DNA of 64,000 nt, from positions 310,001 to 374,000 of the forward strand of contig JAXHLP010000005.1 of assembly GCA_034522155.1 (NCBI GenBank), in the 5' to 3' direction. Source of the stretch: Salinilacustrithrix sp034522155. GTDB lineage: Bacteria; Actinomycetota; Acidimicrobiia; Acidimicrobiales; Salinilacustritrichaceae. Below are positions 49,503-58,348 of the stretch, in pieces; position 1 is the stretch's first letter; each line of letters opens with the position of its first letter. Both the position numbers and the translations under genes were made by a program. Below the pieces are notes generated by a model. That model had not been told where the DNA came from. It ran no database searches and saw only the letters and a list, made by a program, of their open reading frames with translations.

Positions 49503-50477
49503 TCATGTCGCGAGCGCGGCCTCCTCGGCCTCGGCCGAGCGGCCGAACCGGTAGAGGTAGGCGAGGAACGCGGCCTCGACCGCGACACCGACACCGACGC
49601 GGGCGAGCGTGGGGAGCGGGCTGCCGGTGACGAAGCCCTCGATGAGCCCGGCGATGACGAACGCGCCGACGAGCCCGAGCACGACCACGATGCAGCGACG
49701 TCCCTCCTCGGTGAGCGCGCGCAACCGGGCCCGGTCGCCCGGGTCGATGAGGGCCCAACCGAGCCGGAGGCCGGCGCCGCCGGCGATGATCACCGCGGTC
49801 AGCTCGAGCAGCCCGTGGGGGAGCAGCAGTCCCCAGAAGCGCGGTGCCTCACCCACCGAGTGGAAGAGCCCGATGGGGACCCCGATGTTGGCTCCGTTGA
49901 ACACGAGGATCGCGGCGGTGCCGATGCAGCCGGCGACCCCGAGCGCGAACGCGGTGAGCGCGACTCGAATGTTGTTGAAGGTCACGAAGGTGGCGAACTG
50001 CGCGGCCGGCTCCGAGGAGTAGTAGGCCTCGAAGTCCTCCTCGATGTAGGCCTCGCGTACCGCGTCGGGCCCCGATGCCTCGAGCGCGGCGTCGGAGTTC
50101 GCGATCCAGGTGCCGACCGCGGCCGCCGGCAGGAGCGTGAACAGCGCGGCGGCCAGGACGAACCGGCGGATCCGCCACACCGCCCCGGGGAACGAGAAGA
50201 ACACGAACTGACGGATGGCCGACCCGGCCGAGCCGCGGGTGCCGTAGATGGCGGCGTTGGCGTCGGCGACGATCGCGGTGAGCTTGGCGTCGAGCGTGGG
50301 ATCGCCGTAGGTCACCCGGGTGTGGGCGAGGTGCCCCGAGACCCGCTGGTACAGGTGGACGAGTTCGTCGAGCTCCTGGGGCTCGAGCTTCTTGCCGCCG
50401 CGCCGACCCTTCTTGGACAGATACGCGAGCCGATCCCACGCAGGTTTGTGCAGGGAGATGAAGCGATCGACGTCCAC
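49503..50477 (-). CDS. Stage II sporulation protein M-like (SpoIIM/DUF95) membrane protein
   Basis: A 324-residue membrane protein with a soluble N-terminus (LYQRVSGHLAHTRVTYGDP) and six helices. The stretch FVTFNNIRVALTAFALGVAGCIGTAAILVFNGANIGVPIGL and HGLLELTAVIIAGGAGLRLGWAL is the family signature in SpoIIM-like proteins found beside RDD proteins in non-sporulating actinobacteria. Its GTG start is 23 nt from the RDD gene's GTG on the other strand, so both share a small promoter gap. Confidence 0.85.
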   Translation of the reverse strand: MDVDRFISLHKPAWDRLAYLSKKGRRGGKKLEPQELDELVHLYQRVSGHLAHTRVTYGDPTLDAKLTAIVADANAAIYGTRGSAGSAIRQFVFFSFPGAVWRIRRFVLAAALFTLLPAAAVGTWIANSDAALEASGPDAVREAYIEEDFEAYYSSEPAAQFATFVTFNNIRVALTAFALGVAGCIGTAAILVFNGANIGVPIGLFHSVGEAPRFWGLLLPHGLLELTAVIIAGGAGLRLGWALIDPGDRARLRALTEEGRRCIVVVLGLVGAFVIAGLIEGFVTGSPLPTLARVGVGVAVEAAFLAYLYRFGRSAEAEEAALAT

Positions 50478-50500
50478 GGTGCACGGTACGGTAGCGAGGC

Positions 50501-51397
50501 GTGGCGGCACCCACGGCACAGGACCCCTCGGTCCGGGAACCCTCGTCGCGGGAACACGGCGGGATCGTCACTCCCGAGGCCATCGTGCTCGAGTTCGCCG
50601 ACGCCGGGCTCGGCAGTCGCGCGCTCGGCTTCGTGGTCGATCTCGTCGTGCGCCTGATGCTGCTGTGGGCCCTGCTCACCGGGGTGGCGATGGCGGGGCC
50701 GCTGCTGTCGGAGGCGGTGCTGGTCGTGGTCGCGATCGCCGGCGCGTTCATCGCGCTGCTCGTGTATCCGGTGGTGTGCGAGACCATCTGGAACGGCCGC
50801 ACCGTGGGCAAGATGGTCCTCGGTCTGCGGGCGGTCACCGTGGAGGGCGCGCCGGTCCGGTTCCGCCATGCCGTCATCCGGTCAGCGCTCGGTCTCGTCG
50901 ACTTCTGGATCACCGCCGGTAGCGCGGCGATTCTGTGCAGCCTCGCGACGCGGCAGAGCCAGCGGCTCGGCGACCTGGCCGCGGGCACCATCGTGATCCG
51001 TGAGCGCCAGGCCGGCGCTCACGCCCAGCCGATCGTCTTCCAGCCGCCCGCGGGGTGGGAACCCTACGTCGCCGCGCTCGACGTGTCCGGGCTCGACCAG
51101 GAGCACTACGTGCTCGTCCGGTCGTTCCTTCTCCGGGTGCACGAGCTCCGGGGCCCGGCTCGGGCCGAACGAGGCGCCGAGGTCGCGTCGTGGGTGGCGG
51201 AACGACTCGGGACCGTCGTCCCTGCCCAGCACCATCCGGAGACGTTCCTCGTCGCCGTCGCCGCCGCCTACCAGGCCCGCCACGGCGGCCCGCAGGCGGC
51301 CACCGGCCCGTGGGGCGCGGCGGCACCCGGCGCCATCCCCCCGCCGGTGTGGCGGCAGGACCAGCCTCGGACCACCTGGGGTGAGCGCTCCACGTGA
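50501..51397 (+). CDS. RDD family membrane protein
   Basis: A 298-residue protein. After a 25-residue soluble start come LGSRALGFVVDLVVRLMLLWALL (the RDD motif in R-x-x-x-x-x-x-D form), a second helix, TIWNGRTVGKMVLGLRAV and SQRLGDLAAGTIVIRER, which close the RDD domain. The C-terminal 130 residues are soluble. The role of RDD proteins is unknown, with proposals in transport. mnmA begins within its stop codon (GTGA). Confidence 0.85.
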   Translation: MAAPTAQDPSVREPSSREHGGIVTPEAIVLEFADAGLGSRALGFVVDLVVRLMLLWALLTGVAMAGPLLSEAVLVVVAIAGAFIALLVYPVVCETIWNGRTVGKMVLGLRAVTVEGAPVRFRHAVIRSALGLVDFWITAGSAAILCSLATRQSQRLGDLAAGTIVIRERQAGAHAQPIVFQPPAGWEPYVAALDVSGLDQEHYVLVRSFLLRVHELRGPARAERGAEVASWVAERLGTVVPAQHHPETFLVAVAAAYQARHGGPQAATGPWGAAAPGAIPPPVWRQDQPRTTWGERST

Positions 51398-52428
51398 GCC
51401 CTCCCGTGCTGTGCGCGCTCTCCGGGGGTGTCGATTCGTCCGTCGCCGCGGCGTCGGTCGTCGGCGACGGCACCTCCGCGCTCGGCGTCACCTTGCTGCT
51501 GTGGGCCGGCGAGCGGTCCGCGAAGTCGTGTTCGACCGCTGATGCGGACGCCGCTCGGGCTGCGGCCGACCGGCTCGACATCGACCTCCGCGTCGTCGAC
51601 TGGACCGAGCAGTTCGACCGGGTCGTCGTCGGCTCCTTCGTGTCCGCGGCCCGGACCGGGAAGACCGCGAACCCCTGCCTCGCGTGCAACCGCAGGTTCA
51701 AGCTCGACGGGCTCGTCGCCTGGGCCGACGCCCACGGCCTCGAGACGATCGTGACCGGCCACTACGCCCGCATCGCGGACAGCCCGGACGGGCCGGTCCT
51801 GGCGCATGCCCTCGATGGTGGCAAGGACCAGACGTACGTGTTGTGGGAGGCGACGCCGGACCAGTTGTCCCGCTACCGGTTTCCGCTCGGCGGACTCTCC
51901 AAGAACGAGGTACGCGCCCGCGCCGACGACCTCGGCTTGCCGGCCGCCCACGCCGCCGAGTCGCAGGATCTGTGCTTCTCCCGAGCGGGCGTGCTCGAGG
52001 CATCCGGAGGTGTCCGGCGCGTGCCGGTCGTCGACGGCGAGGACGGTCCGGTCGTCGGTGAGGCGCCGGTCGAGTTGGTGACGGTCGGCCAGCGACGCGG
52101 CCTGGACGTCGCGCTCGGCGACCGCCGCTATGTGATCGACGTCTCCGAGACCCGAGTCGTGCTCGGCCGGGCCGAGGACCTCCGCACCGGGACGATGGCC
52201 CTCGACGGGGTGCGGCTGCACGCCCCCACGTTGTACGAGCACGCCGAGGGGTTGCAGACCCGGTGCTCGGCCCACGGTCCGCTCGCCGACGCAACCGTGG
52301 ACATCGACGACACCGCGGGCACGGCGAAGGTGCGCTGGCATCGGCCACAGCGGCGGATCGCGCCCGGCCAGGCCGTCGTCGTCTACGACACCGCCGGGCA
52401 CGTGGTCGCCGGCGGCTACGCCACGTAG
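51394..52428 (+). CDS. mnmA: tRNA-specific 2-thiouridylase
   Basis: A 344-residue enzyme that makes 2-thiouridine at the wobble base of tRNAs for Lys, Glu and Gln. The PP-loop SGGVDSSVAA is at residues 10-19, the first catalytic cysteine in NPCLACN (about residue 94) and the second in SQDLCFSRAG (about 193), separated by GHYARI. The C-terminal beta-barrel is complete. It is slightly shorter than the usual 360 residues. It overlaps the RDD gene. mnmA, a MetE-like gene and ligA lie together also in mycobacteria. Confidence 0.9.
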   Translation: MSPPVLCALSGGVDSSVAAASVVGDGTSALGVTLLLWAGERSAKSCSTADADAARAAADRLDIDLRVVDWTEQFDRVVVGSFVSAARTGKTANPCLACNRRFKLDGLVAWADAHGLETIVTGHYARIADSPDGPVLAHALDGGKDQTYVLWEATPDQLSRYRFPLGGLSKNEVRARADDLGLPAAHAAESQDLCFSRAGVLEASGGVRRVPVVDGEDGPVVGEAPVELVTVGQRRGLDVALGDRRYVIDVSETRVVLGRAEDLRTGTMALDGVRLHAPTLYEHAEGLQTRCSAHGPLADATVDIDDTAGTAKVRWHRPQRRIAPGQAVVVYDTAGHVVAGGYAT

Positions 52429-52458
52429 GACGCTGCGCCATCTCCCGACTCCGGTCGG

Positions 52459-53088
52459 TCAGCAGCAGTCGTCGAGCTCGTCTGCGCGGAGGTGCTCCAC
52501 ACCCTCGCGGGCAGCGATGTAGACGATGCCGAGCGCAGCCACCGGGTCGGCCCACCACCAGCCGACCAGGGCGTTGGCCCCCAGGCCGATCAGCAGGATG
52601 GCCGACAGCCACACGCACAGGGTGGTCTCGGTGGCGTCGGCGGTGACGGCCCGACTGCCGAGCTGCTCGCCGACCCGGCGCTTCGCCCGGGCGAGCAGTG
52701 GCATCACGATCAGCGAGACCACGGCGAGACCGATGCCGATCATGCTCTCGTCGGGTTCGGCCCCGATCGCGAGCTTGCGGATCGACTCGATGCCGATCCC
52801 GGCTGCGAGCACGAGGAACGTGATGGCGATGAGCCGTACGGCGCGGCGTTCGGCGGCCTCGGAGAGCTCGTCACCCTGCCGGTCTCGCGCCAGGCGCCAG
52901 AGGATGACCGAGCCGGCGAACACCTCGACGTAGGAGTCGACGCCGAACCCGATCAGCGCGATCGAACCGGCGGCGATGCCCGAGACGATGCCGACGATGC
53001 CCTCGATGGCGTTCCAGGCGATCGTGAACCACGCGAGCAGGGCGCCGCGGCGGACGAGGGTCTCGCGGTCGAGCGTGGGAGTCGTCAT
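52459..53088 (-). CDS. Cation diffusion facilitator-like efflux protein
   Basis: A 209-residue six-helix membrane protein. The first half shows NAIEGIVGIVSGIAAGSIALIGFGVDSYVEV with the conserved aspartates, and the second half has HLR and a metal-rich end DELDDCC. It lacks the long cytosolic domain of typical CDF proteins. It probably exports divalent cations. The two terminal cysteines suggest thiophilic ions. Its ATG overlaps the stop of the ArsR-family gene (ATGA), so the two form an operon and the neighbour is its sensor. Confidence 0.8.
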   Translation of the reverse strand: MTTPTLDRETLVRRGALLAWFTIAWNAIEGIVGIVSGIAAGSIALIGFGVDSYVEVFAGSVILWRLARDRQGDELSEAAERRAVRLIAITFLVLAAGIGIESIRKLAIGAEPDESMIGIGLAVVSLIVMPLLARAKRRVGEQLGSRAVTADATETTLCVWLSAILLIGLGANALVGWWWADPVAALGIVYIAAREGVEHLRADELDDCC

Positions 53089-53399
53089 CGCTGATCGTCC
53101 TCCGGGCAGCTGCCGAAGGACAACGAGGACAGGGCGGTGAGGGCCTCGGCGATGGCCGGGTCGCTCAACGAGTACCGAACCCGGCGACCCTCGTAGGTGG
53201 CGGTGACGAACCCACAGCCCCGGAGGCAGGCGAGGTGGTTCGACATCGACGTCCTGCTCACGCCGACCACCTCGGCGAGCTCTCCTGGATAGCCCGGCCC
53301 GTCGAGCAGGTGGGTGAGCACCGCCCGGCGGGTGGGGTCGGCCAGGGCCTCGCCGAACCTGGCGAGTGTGTCGAGATCGACGGTGGTAGCGACAGCCAT
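53085..53399 (-). CDS. ArsR/SmtB-family metal sensor, CmtR-like
   Basis: A 104-residue repressor with a winged helix-turn-helix (PGELAEVVGVSRTSMSNHLACLRGCGFV). Cysteines at 58 and 62, within CLRGC in the recognition-helix region, and a C-terminal Cys98 copy the Cys57-Cys61-Cys102 arrangement of CmtR of Mycobacterium tuberculosis, which binds Cd(II) and Pb(II). The sequence ATYEGRRVRY also follows CmtR. It is coupled to the efflux gene. CmtR-type regulators bind DNA as apo-proteins and release on metal. Confidence 0.85.
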   Translation of the reverse strand: MAVATTVDLDTLARFGEALADPTRRAVLTHLLDGPGYPGELAEVVGVSRTSMSNHLACLRGCGFVTATYEGRRVRYSLSDPAIAEALTALSSLSFGSCPEDDQR

Positions 53400-53421
53400 G
53401 GGTCAATAATACAGCTCAAGC

Positions 53422-53432
53422 TGAACTGTTCA
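53422..53432. promoter_or_regulatory. Palindrome upstream of ArsR-family gene
   Basis: TGAACTGTTCA is an odd-length perfect palindrome 22 nt before the regulator ATG. The hexamer TCAAGC flanks it on both sides (53416-53421 and 53430-53435). It is a plausible operator of the CmtR-like repressor. The surrounding 30 bp are AT-richer than average. Confidence 0.5.
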
Positions 53433-53499
53433 AGCGAGCGTGAACATGCGCCGGTCGGGCGCCGACTGGGTGCGTTCGAACTCACAGGTTCGCGTGCGG

Positions 53500-54387
53500 T
53501 CAGCCCACGGGCAGGCGAGCGCTCCGGGCGATCTCGAGGGTGCTGGCGGGCTGGGTCGGCGTCACGAGCAGGGCGTGGATGCCGTCGCGCTCCTCCTTGT
53601 CGCGGCCCCGACGAACCCCGACGGTCAGGCCCTCCTTCGAGCGGACCTCGAGCACCAGTCCGAGCGCACCGCCGGTGGCGTCGATCACATCGTCGGCGTC
53701 GGCCGCACCGTCGAGCGCGGGTCCGACGCCGGTGAGCAGGCTCCGGGGGAACAGGATCGGGTCGTGGAGGTGCAGCGGGTCGTGGACCACCAGCCCTGCC
53801 GGCACGAACACGAGCCAGCGTCGGCTGAGCAGGTGGAACTGTCGGGCGGCCACGCCGATGACGCAGATGCCGACGACCGTGGCGATCACCCCGGCCACCC
53901 ACTGCTCGACGGCCAGCAGCAGCGGGCCCGTGACCAAGCCGGCGGCGGTCAGCGCCCAGGCGAGCGGCACCGGGACGACCAGCAACGACAGCGGCACGCG
54001 CAACGCCACGCGTCGCTCGCTTCCGTAGCTCGACCCGTTCACGAAGGCATCGCTCACCCCGGGCCCGGCCAGCAAGACGAGCGCCACTACCGCCGCCACG
54101 AGGCCGGTCACCGCCCATCCGACCCGATCGGCGCCCACCGCGGACCAGACCGCGAGCGGCAACGCGCCGGGCACGATCAGTCGTACAGCGGTCAGGGTGA
54201 CCGAGCGGAGGAGTGCGAGCGCGCCGACGCCCACCACCCAGGTGCCCCAGGCCATGGCGGACGCCACGACCTGTACGCAGCGGCTGTGATCGCCCAGTGC
54301 GTCGGCCAGCGTGGGCCCGAGGAGGATCGGCAGCGCGAGCCAGACGGCTCGGAGCGGCCAGGGGGAGCGGAGCAGCGCGGTCGACAT
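53500..54387 (-). CDS. Membrane protein of unknown function
   Basis: A 295-residue protein with six predicted helices in the first 190 residues and a soluble C-terminal part of about 100 residues (RRWLVFVPAGLVVHDPLHLHDPILFPR), which reads like a PH-type bacterial domain. The family is not recognised. The start codon is within the first of two direct repeats TGAGGCCTCC (54387-54396 and 54408-54417). It is divergent from the MetE-like gene. Confidence 0.65.
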   Translation of the reverse strand: MSTALLRSPWPLRAVWLALPILLGPTLADALGDHSRCVQVVASAMAWGTWVVGVGALALLRSVTLTAVRLIVPGALPLAVWSAVGADRVGWAVTGLVAAVVALVLLAGPGVSDAFVNGSSYGSERRVALRVPLSLLVVPVPLAWALTAAGLVTGPLLLAVEQWVAGVIATVVGICVIGVAARQFHLLSRRWLVFVPAGLVVHDPLHLHDPILFPRSLLTGVGPALDGAADADDVIDATGGALGLVLEVRSKEGLTVGVRRGRDKEERDGIHALLVTPTQPASTLEIARSARLPVG

Positions 54388-54508
54388 GAGGCCTCCAGAT
54401 TTGCGGTTGAGGCCTCCGGCTCGCTATTCCATGGTCCATGGTGAACCCAGGGGGGTCTGCTCACGGCGGCGAGCCGATCCCGTCCGAGCGGCGGTTCGGA
54501 CGGATCCG

Positions 54509-55522
54509 ATGAAGACGATCAACCTGCGCGTCGGCACCGCGTCGGCGATCGGGAGCCTGCCCCACCGCCATGTCGACGCGGCGGTCGCGGTCGCGCTGGC
54601 CGCGTGCCCGGACCTGCCTGCCGCGCCGTCGCTGCCCCGGCTCGACGCCCGGGAGGGCATGATCGCCCAGGCCGCCTGGGGGCTGCGCGGCGTCGAGGTC
54701 GTCGACGACGGCAGCCTGCGCATCACCGGCGAGCTCGATCCCGGCGACCCGTTCGGCTCCGACGAGGCCGCCGGCATCGGCGGGCCGCCGTTCGCGTCGT
54801 TGCGAGCGTTCCTCGACGCGGTCCGCCACCGCACCGGGCCGATCAAGCTCCAGCTCACCGGACCGGTCACCCTCGGTCTCGCCCTGATCGAGGCCGGGGC
54901 GAATGCCGATCGGGCCTTCGCCACGGCCGACGCCGCTGTCCGCCGCCGTGCGGTCGCCATGGTCGACGAGGCGACCCGCACCGCCCCCCTGACCAGCAAG
55001 TTCGTCTTCGTCGACGAGCCCGGCCTCGTGGTCCTGTCCGACCCAGCCTTCCCGATCGCCGCCGACCCGGCCATCGACCTCGTCTCCGGCACGCTGGCCA
55101 CGATCGAGCCCTACGCGGTCACCGGACTCCACTGCTGCGGTCGGACCGACTGGCGCCTCGCGCTCGCGGCCGGCCCGCAGATCGTGTCGCTGCCCGCCGA
55201 CCACCAGATCCTCGATCACGCCGGCGCGCTCGGCGTCCACCTCGACCGCGGCGGTTGGGTGGCCTGGGGGGCCGTGTCCACCAATCGCCCGGTCGGCAGC
55301 GAACCTGCGCTGCTGTGGCGGTCGCTGTCGGACACTTGGTGCGAGTTGGTCCAGCGGGGCTGCGATGCGCTCCGCCTGCGCGACCAGGCACTGGTCACGC
55401 CCGAGTGCGGACTCGCCCGCCACGATCCGCTGCAGGCCGAGCACCTCCTGTCGCTGTCGATGGAGCTGGCCGAACGCGTCCGCCACCAGTCCTTCGGCGT
55501 GCGCCTGGCCATCGGCGCGTGA
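54509..55522 (+). CDS. MetE/UroD-superfamily methionine synthase-like protein
   Basis: A 337-residue TIM-barrel protein of the cobalamin-independent methionine synthase C-terminal family. GTASAIGSLPHRHVDAAVA at the start, KLQLTGPVTLG, FVDEPGLV and GLHCCGRTDWR (with His-Cys-Cys, the zinc ligands) are visible. Stand-alone proteins of this length lie beside ligA in mycobacteria (Rv3015c). The methyl donor and acceptor are not known. The ATG is chosen at the family start MKTINLRVGTA. Confidence 0.82.
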   Translation: MKTINLRVGTASAIGSLPHRHVDAAVAVALAACPDLPAAPSLPRLDAREGMIAQAAWGLRGVEVVDDGSLRITGELDPGDPFGSDEAAGIGGPPFASLRAFLDAVRHRTGPIKLQLTGPVTLGLALIEAGANADRAFATADAAVRRRAVAMVDEATRTAPLTSKFVFVDEPGLVVLSDPAFPIAADPAIDLVSGTLATIEPYAVTGLHCCGRTDWRLALAAGPQIVSLPADHQILDHAGALGVHLDRGGWVAWGAVSTNRPVGSEPALLWRSLSDTWCELVQRGCDALRLRDQALVTPECGLARHDPLQAEHLLSLSMELAERVRHQSFGVRLAIGA

Positions 55523-55674
55523 TCGTGCCGATGGCTCACTCGGCCTCGAGCCCTGGTGGGCTCTGCGAGCCTCGTTTCGCTGTCGGCTGCTCGCACCGGC
55601 GTGCCGGCGCGCTCCCGACACCGACCCCGCACTGAGTCGTCTGACGGTCAGACCCACCGCGTACCGTCTTCCCA

Positions 55675-57732
55675 GTGAGTCAGCCTTCTGAGGAGACCGC
55701 CCGGCAGGTGGAGCAGCTGCGGAACGAGCTGCTCGAGCACAACGAGCGGTACTACGTCGACGAGGCGCCGATCATCAGCGACGCCGACTACGACGCGTTG
55801 GTGCGCGAGCTGGCGTCCATCGAGGCCGAGCATCCCGAGCTCGACACCGAGGATTCACCCACCCACCGGGTCAGCGGACGTCGATCCGAGACCTTCGCGC
55901 CCGTGGTGCACTCCACGCCCCTGCTGTCCCTCGACAACGCCTTCGACGCCGACGAGCTGCGGGCCTGGGACGAGCGCATCCAGCGACGCCTCGGTGCCGG
56001 CGAGAACGAGCGCATCGACGTCGGCTACGTCGCCGAGCTGAAGATCGACGGGGTCGCCATCTCGATCCGCTACGAGGACGGCGAGCTCGTCCAGGCCGCC
56101 ACCCGTGGCGACGGTAGGATCGGCGAGGACGTCACCGCCAACGTCCGCACCATCGACCCGATCCCCACCACGCTGCCCGAAGGGGCGCCGCGGGTCCTCG
56201 AGGTCCGGGGCGAGGTCTTCATGAGCTCTGACGCGTTCGAGGCGCTCAACGAGTGGGCGTCCGAGCACGGTCACGCTCCCTACATCAACCCCCGGAACTC
56301 GGCGTCGGGTTCGCTGCGCCAGAAGGACGCCTCGGTCACCGCTCGACGGGACCTGTCGATGTGGTGCTACCAGCTCGGCGAGCTCGAGGGTGGCCCCACG
56401 CTCACCCGCCACGAAGACACCTTCGACCTGCTCCGCGACCTCGGCTTCCCCGTGAACCCCGAGATCCGGACCGTCGACACCATCGAGGAGGTCATCGACG
56501 TCTCGCTGCACTGGCAGGAGCATCGCCACGACCTCGACTACGAGATCGACGGGGTGGTCACCAAGGTCAGCGACCTGGCCCGGCGCGACGAGCTCGGCTT
56601 CACCGCTCGGGCGCCCCGATGGGCCATCGCGTACAAGTTCCCGCCCGAGGAGCGCACCACCGAGCTCCATGACATCCTCGTCTCGGTGGGGCGCACGGGA
56701 CGGGCCACGCCCTACGCCGTGCTCGAACCGGTCTTCGTCGGCGGCGCCACCGTCGAGCGGGCCACGCTCCACAACGAAGACCAGGTCGAGGCCAAGGACG
56801 TCCGGCCGGGCGACACCGTCATCGTCCGCCGGGCCGGCGACGTCATCCCCGAGGTGGTCGGTCCCGTGCTGGCGGCCCGGAAGCGGGGCCTGCGCCGGTG
56901 GACGTTCCCCACCACCTGTCCGTGCCCGCTCGAGTCGACCCTGGTCCGCCCCGAGGGTGAGGCCGACACCCGTTGTGTGCATCCCGAGTGCCCGTTCCAG
57001 CAGCAGGGCGCGATCGAGCACTACGCCAGCCGCGGTGCCATGGACATCGAGGGCCTGGGGGAACGCAGCATCGCCCAGTTCCTCGACCTCGGTCTCCTGA
57101 GTGACATCGCCAGCATCTACGAGCTCGACTTCGACCGGATCCTCGAGCTCGAGGGCTACGGCCAGACCTCGGTCGACAACCTGCGGACGGCCATCGACGA
57201 CTCGACCAGGATGCCGCTGCCGAACCTGCTCGTGGGCCTCAACGTCCGCCATCTCGGCCCGGCGGCGGCCGAGGCGCTGGCCGACCACTTCGGCCACCTC
57301 GACCGCATCGTCGAAGCCGCGACGGCCGACGATGGCGTCGATCGGCTCGCCGCCATCGACGGCGTCGGTCCCAAGATCGCCGAGACCGTGTGTGCCTGGT
57401 TCCGTCAGGAGCCCAACCAGGTCCTGCTCGAGCGGCTCCGGGCGGCCGGCGTCAACTTCGAGGGCCCCGAGCGGGAGGACGTCGACCAGACCCTCGAGGG
57501 CTGCTCGGTCGTCGTCACCGGGACGCTCGAGAACTACAGCCGCGACGAGGTCGAGAGCGCCATCAAGGCCCGGGGCGGCAAGGCGCCGGGGAGCGTCTCG
57601 AAGAAGACCATTGCGGTCGTGGCGGGCGAGGGGCCGGGCGCATCGAAGCTGACCAAGGCCGAGGAGCTCGGCGTCCCCGTGCTCGACGAGGCCGGGTTCG
57701 AGCATCTGCTGGAGACCGGCGAGCTGCCCTGA
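55675..57732 (+). CDS. ligA: NAD-dependent DNA ligase
   Basis: A 685-residue ligase that seals nicks in replication and repair with NAD+. Domain Ia is ERYYVDEAPIISDADYDAL; the adenylated lysine is in LKIDGVAIS near residue 123; OB-fold with the zinc cysteines (CPCPLESTLV and CVHPECPF) lies near 418-440; helix-hairpin-helix motifs follow (IDGVGPKIAETV), then a C-terminal BRCT domain (GCSVVVTGTLENYSRDEVE). The length is normal. It lies 152 nt after the MetE-like gene; in that gap GTCTGA/TCAGAC forms a small hairpin. Confidence 0.95.
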   Translation: MSQPSEETARQVEQLRNELLEHNERYYVDEAPIISDADYDALVRELASIEAEHPELDTEDSPTHRVSGRRSETFAPVVHSTPLLSLDNAFDADELRAWDERIQRRLGAGENERIDVGYVAELKIDGVAISIRYEDGELVQAATRGDGRIGEDVTANVRTIDPIPTTLPEGAPRVLEVRGEVFMSSDAFEALNEWASEHGHAPYINPRNSASGSLRQKDASVTARRDLSMWCYQLGELEGGPTLTRHEDTFDLLRDLGFPVNPEIRTVDTIEEVIDVSLHWQEHRHDLDYEIDGVVTKVSDLARRDELGFTARAPRWAIAYKFPPEERTTELHDILVSVGRTGRATPYAVLEPVFVGGATVERATLHNEDQVEAKDVRPGDTVIVRRAGDVIPEVVGPVLAARKRGLRRWTFPTTCPCPLESTLVRPEGEADTRCVHPECPFQQQGAIEHYASRGAMDIEGLGERSIAQFLDLGLLSDIASIYELDFDRILELEGYGQTSVDNLRTAIDDSTRMPLPNLLVGLNVRHLGPAAAEALADHFGHLDRIVEAATADDGVDRLAAIDGVGPKIAETVCAWFRQEPNQVLLERLRAAGVNFEGPEREDVDQTLEGCSVVVTGTLENYSRDEVESAIKARGGKAPGSVSKKTIAVVAGEGPGASKLTKAEELGVPVLDEAGFEHLLETGELP

Positions 57733-57750
57733 CGTCGGAGGCGGCGATGG

Positions 57751-58272
57751 TCACGTCACGTCGAAGCACCAGCTCTCGACGCGCTCGGAGGCCGCTCGGC
57801 CCTGCACCTGGTCCCAGATGGTGGCTCGCACACATATCCGACCGTTGGGCAATCGCTCGACCGCCTTGTTCTCGCCCGGAGTGAAGACGAGCTCGGCCAG
57901 CTCGGTGATCTCGAGTTGGTCGTCCGGGATGGGGATCTCGGGTCCCGACTCGGGCCGGAGGGTGAGCTCGCCCGTCCAGCTCGACACGAGGTCGAGGCGG
58001 ATCGACTCCTGGGCCAGTGCCTCGGTGCCGCGGCCCGGCGAGCGTCCCTCGACCCCGTTGGCCAGGGTCGACCCGGTCGCCTGCGGCTCCTCGCCGCCGG
58101 ACACGGCCGGGCCGTCGTCCTCCCCGCCGGTCTCGGTCGACAGACCGGCCAGCACGAGGGCGCCGATGCCGATGGCCAGCACCACGACGATGGCGACGCG
58201 GGTCTTGAGCGGATAACTGACCGACGACTTCTTCTTCGTCGAGCCGTCGGATCCGTTCGGCGAAGCGACCAT
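57751..58272 (-). CDS. Single-pass membrane protein, unknown
   Basis: A 173-residue protein with a Lys/Ser-rich cytosolic start, one membrane helix (TRVAIVVVLAIGIGALVLAGL, residues 25-45), a linker of Gly/Glu, and an extracytoplasmic part with two cysteines (RICVRAT and SWCFDV) that could form a disulfide. I do not recognise the family. It is divergent from the PASTA kinase, suggesting a cell-envelope function, but this is only by context. Confidence 0.65.
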   Translation of the reverse strand: MVASPNGSDGSTKKKSSVSYPLKTRVAIVVVLAIGIGALVLAGLSTETGGEDDGPAVSGGEEPQATGSTLANGVEGRSPGRGTEALAQESIRLDLVSSWTGELTLRPESGPEIPIPDDQLEITELAELVFTPGENKAVERLPNGRICVRATIWDQVQGRAASERVESWCFDVT

Positions 58273-58348
58273 GCCCGCAAGTCTCGCAGTCCGCGACCCC
58301 GGTTCCCCCTCCACCGCGGCCGCGCCAGGGGGTCCTATCGTTTGCTCC

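Noticed and set aside
54387..54417. Direct repeat TGAGGCCTCC as an operator
   Set aside because: The first copy overlaps the start codon and the second contributes the GGAGG of a ribosome site, so chance and translation signals explain it well enough.
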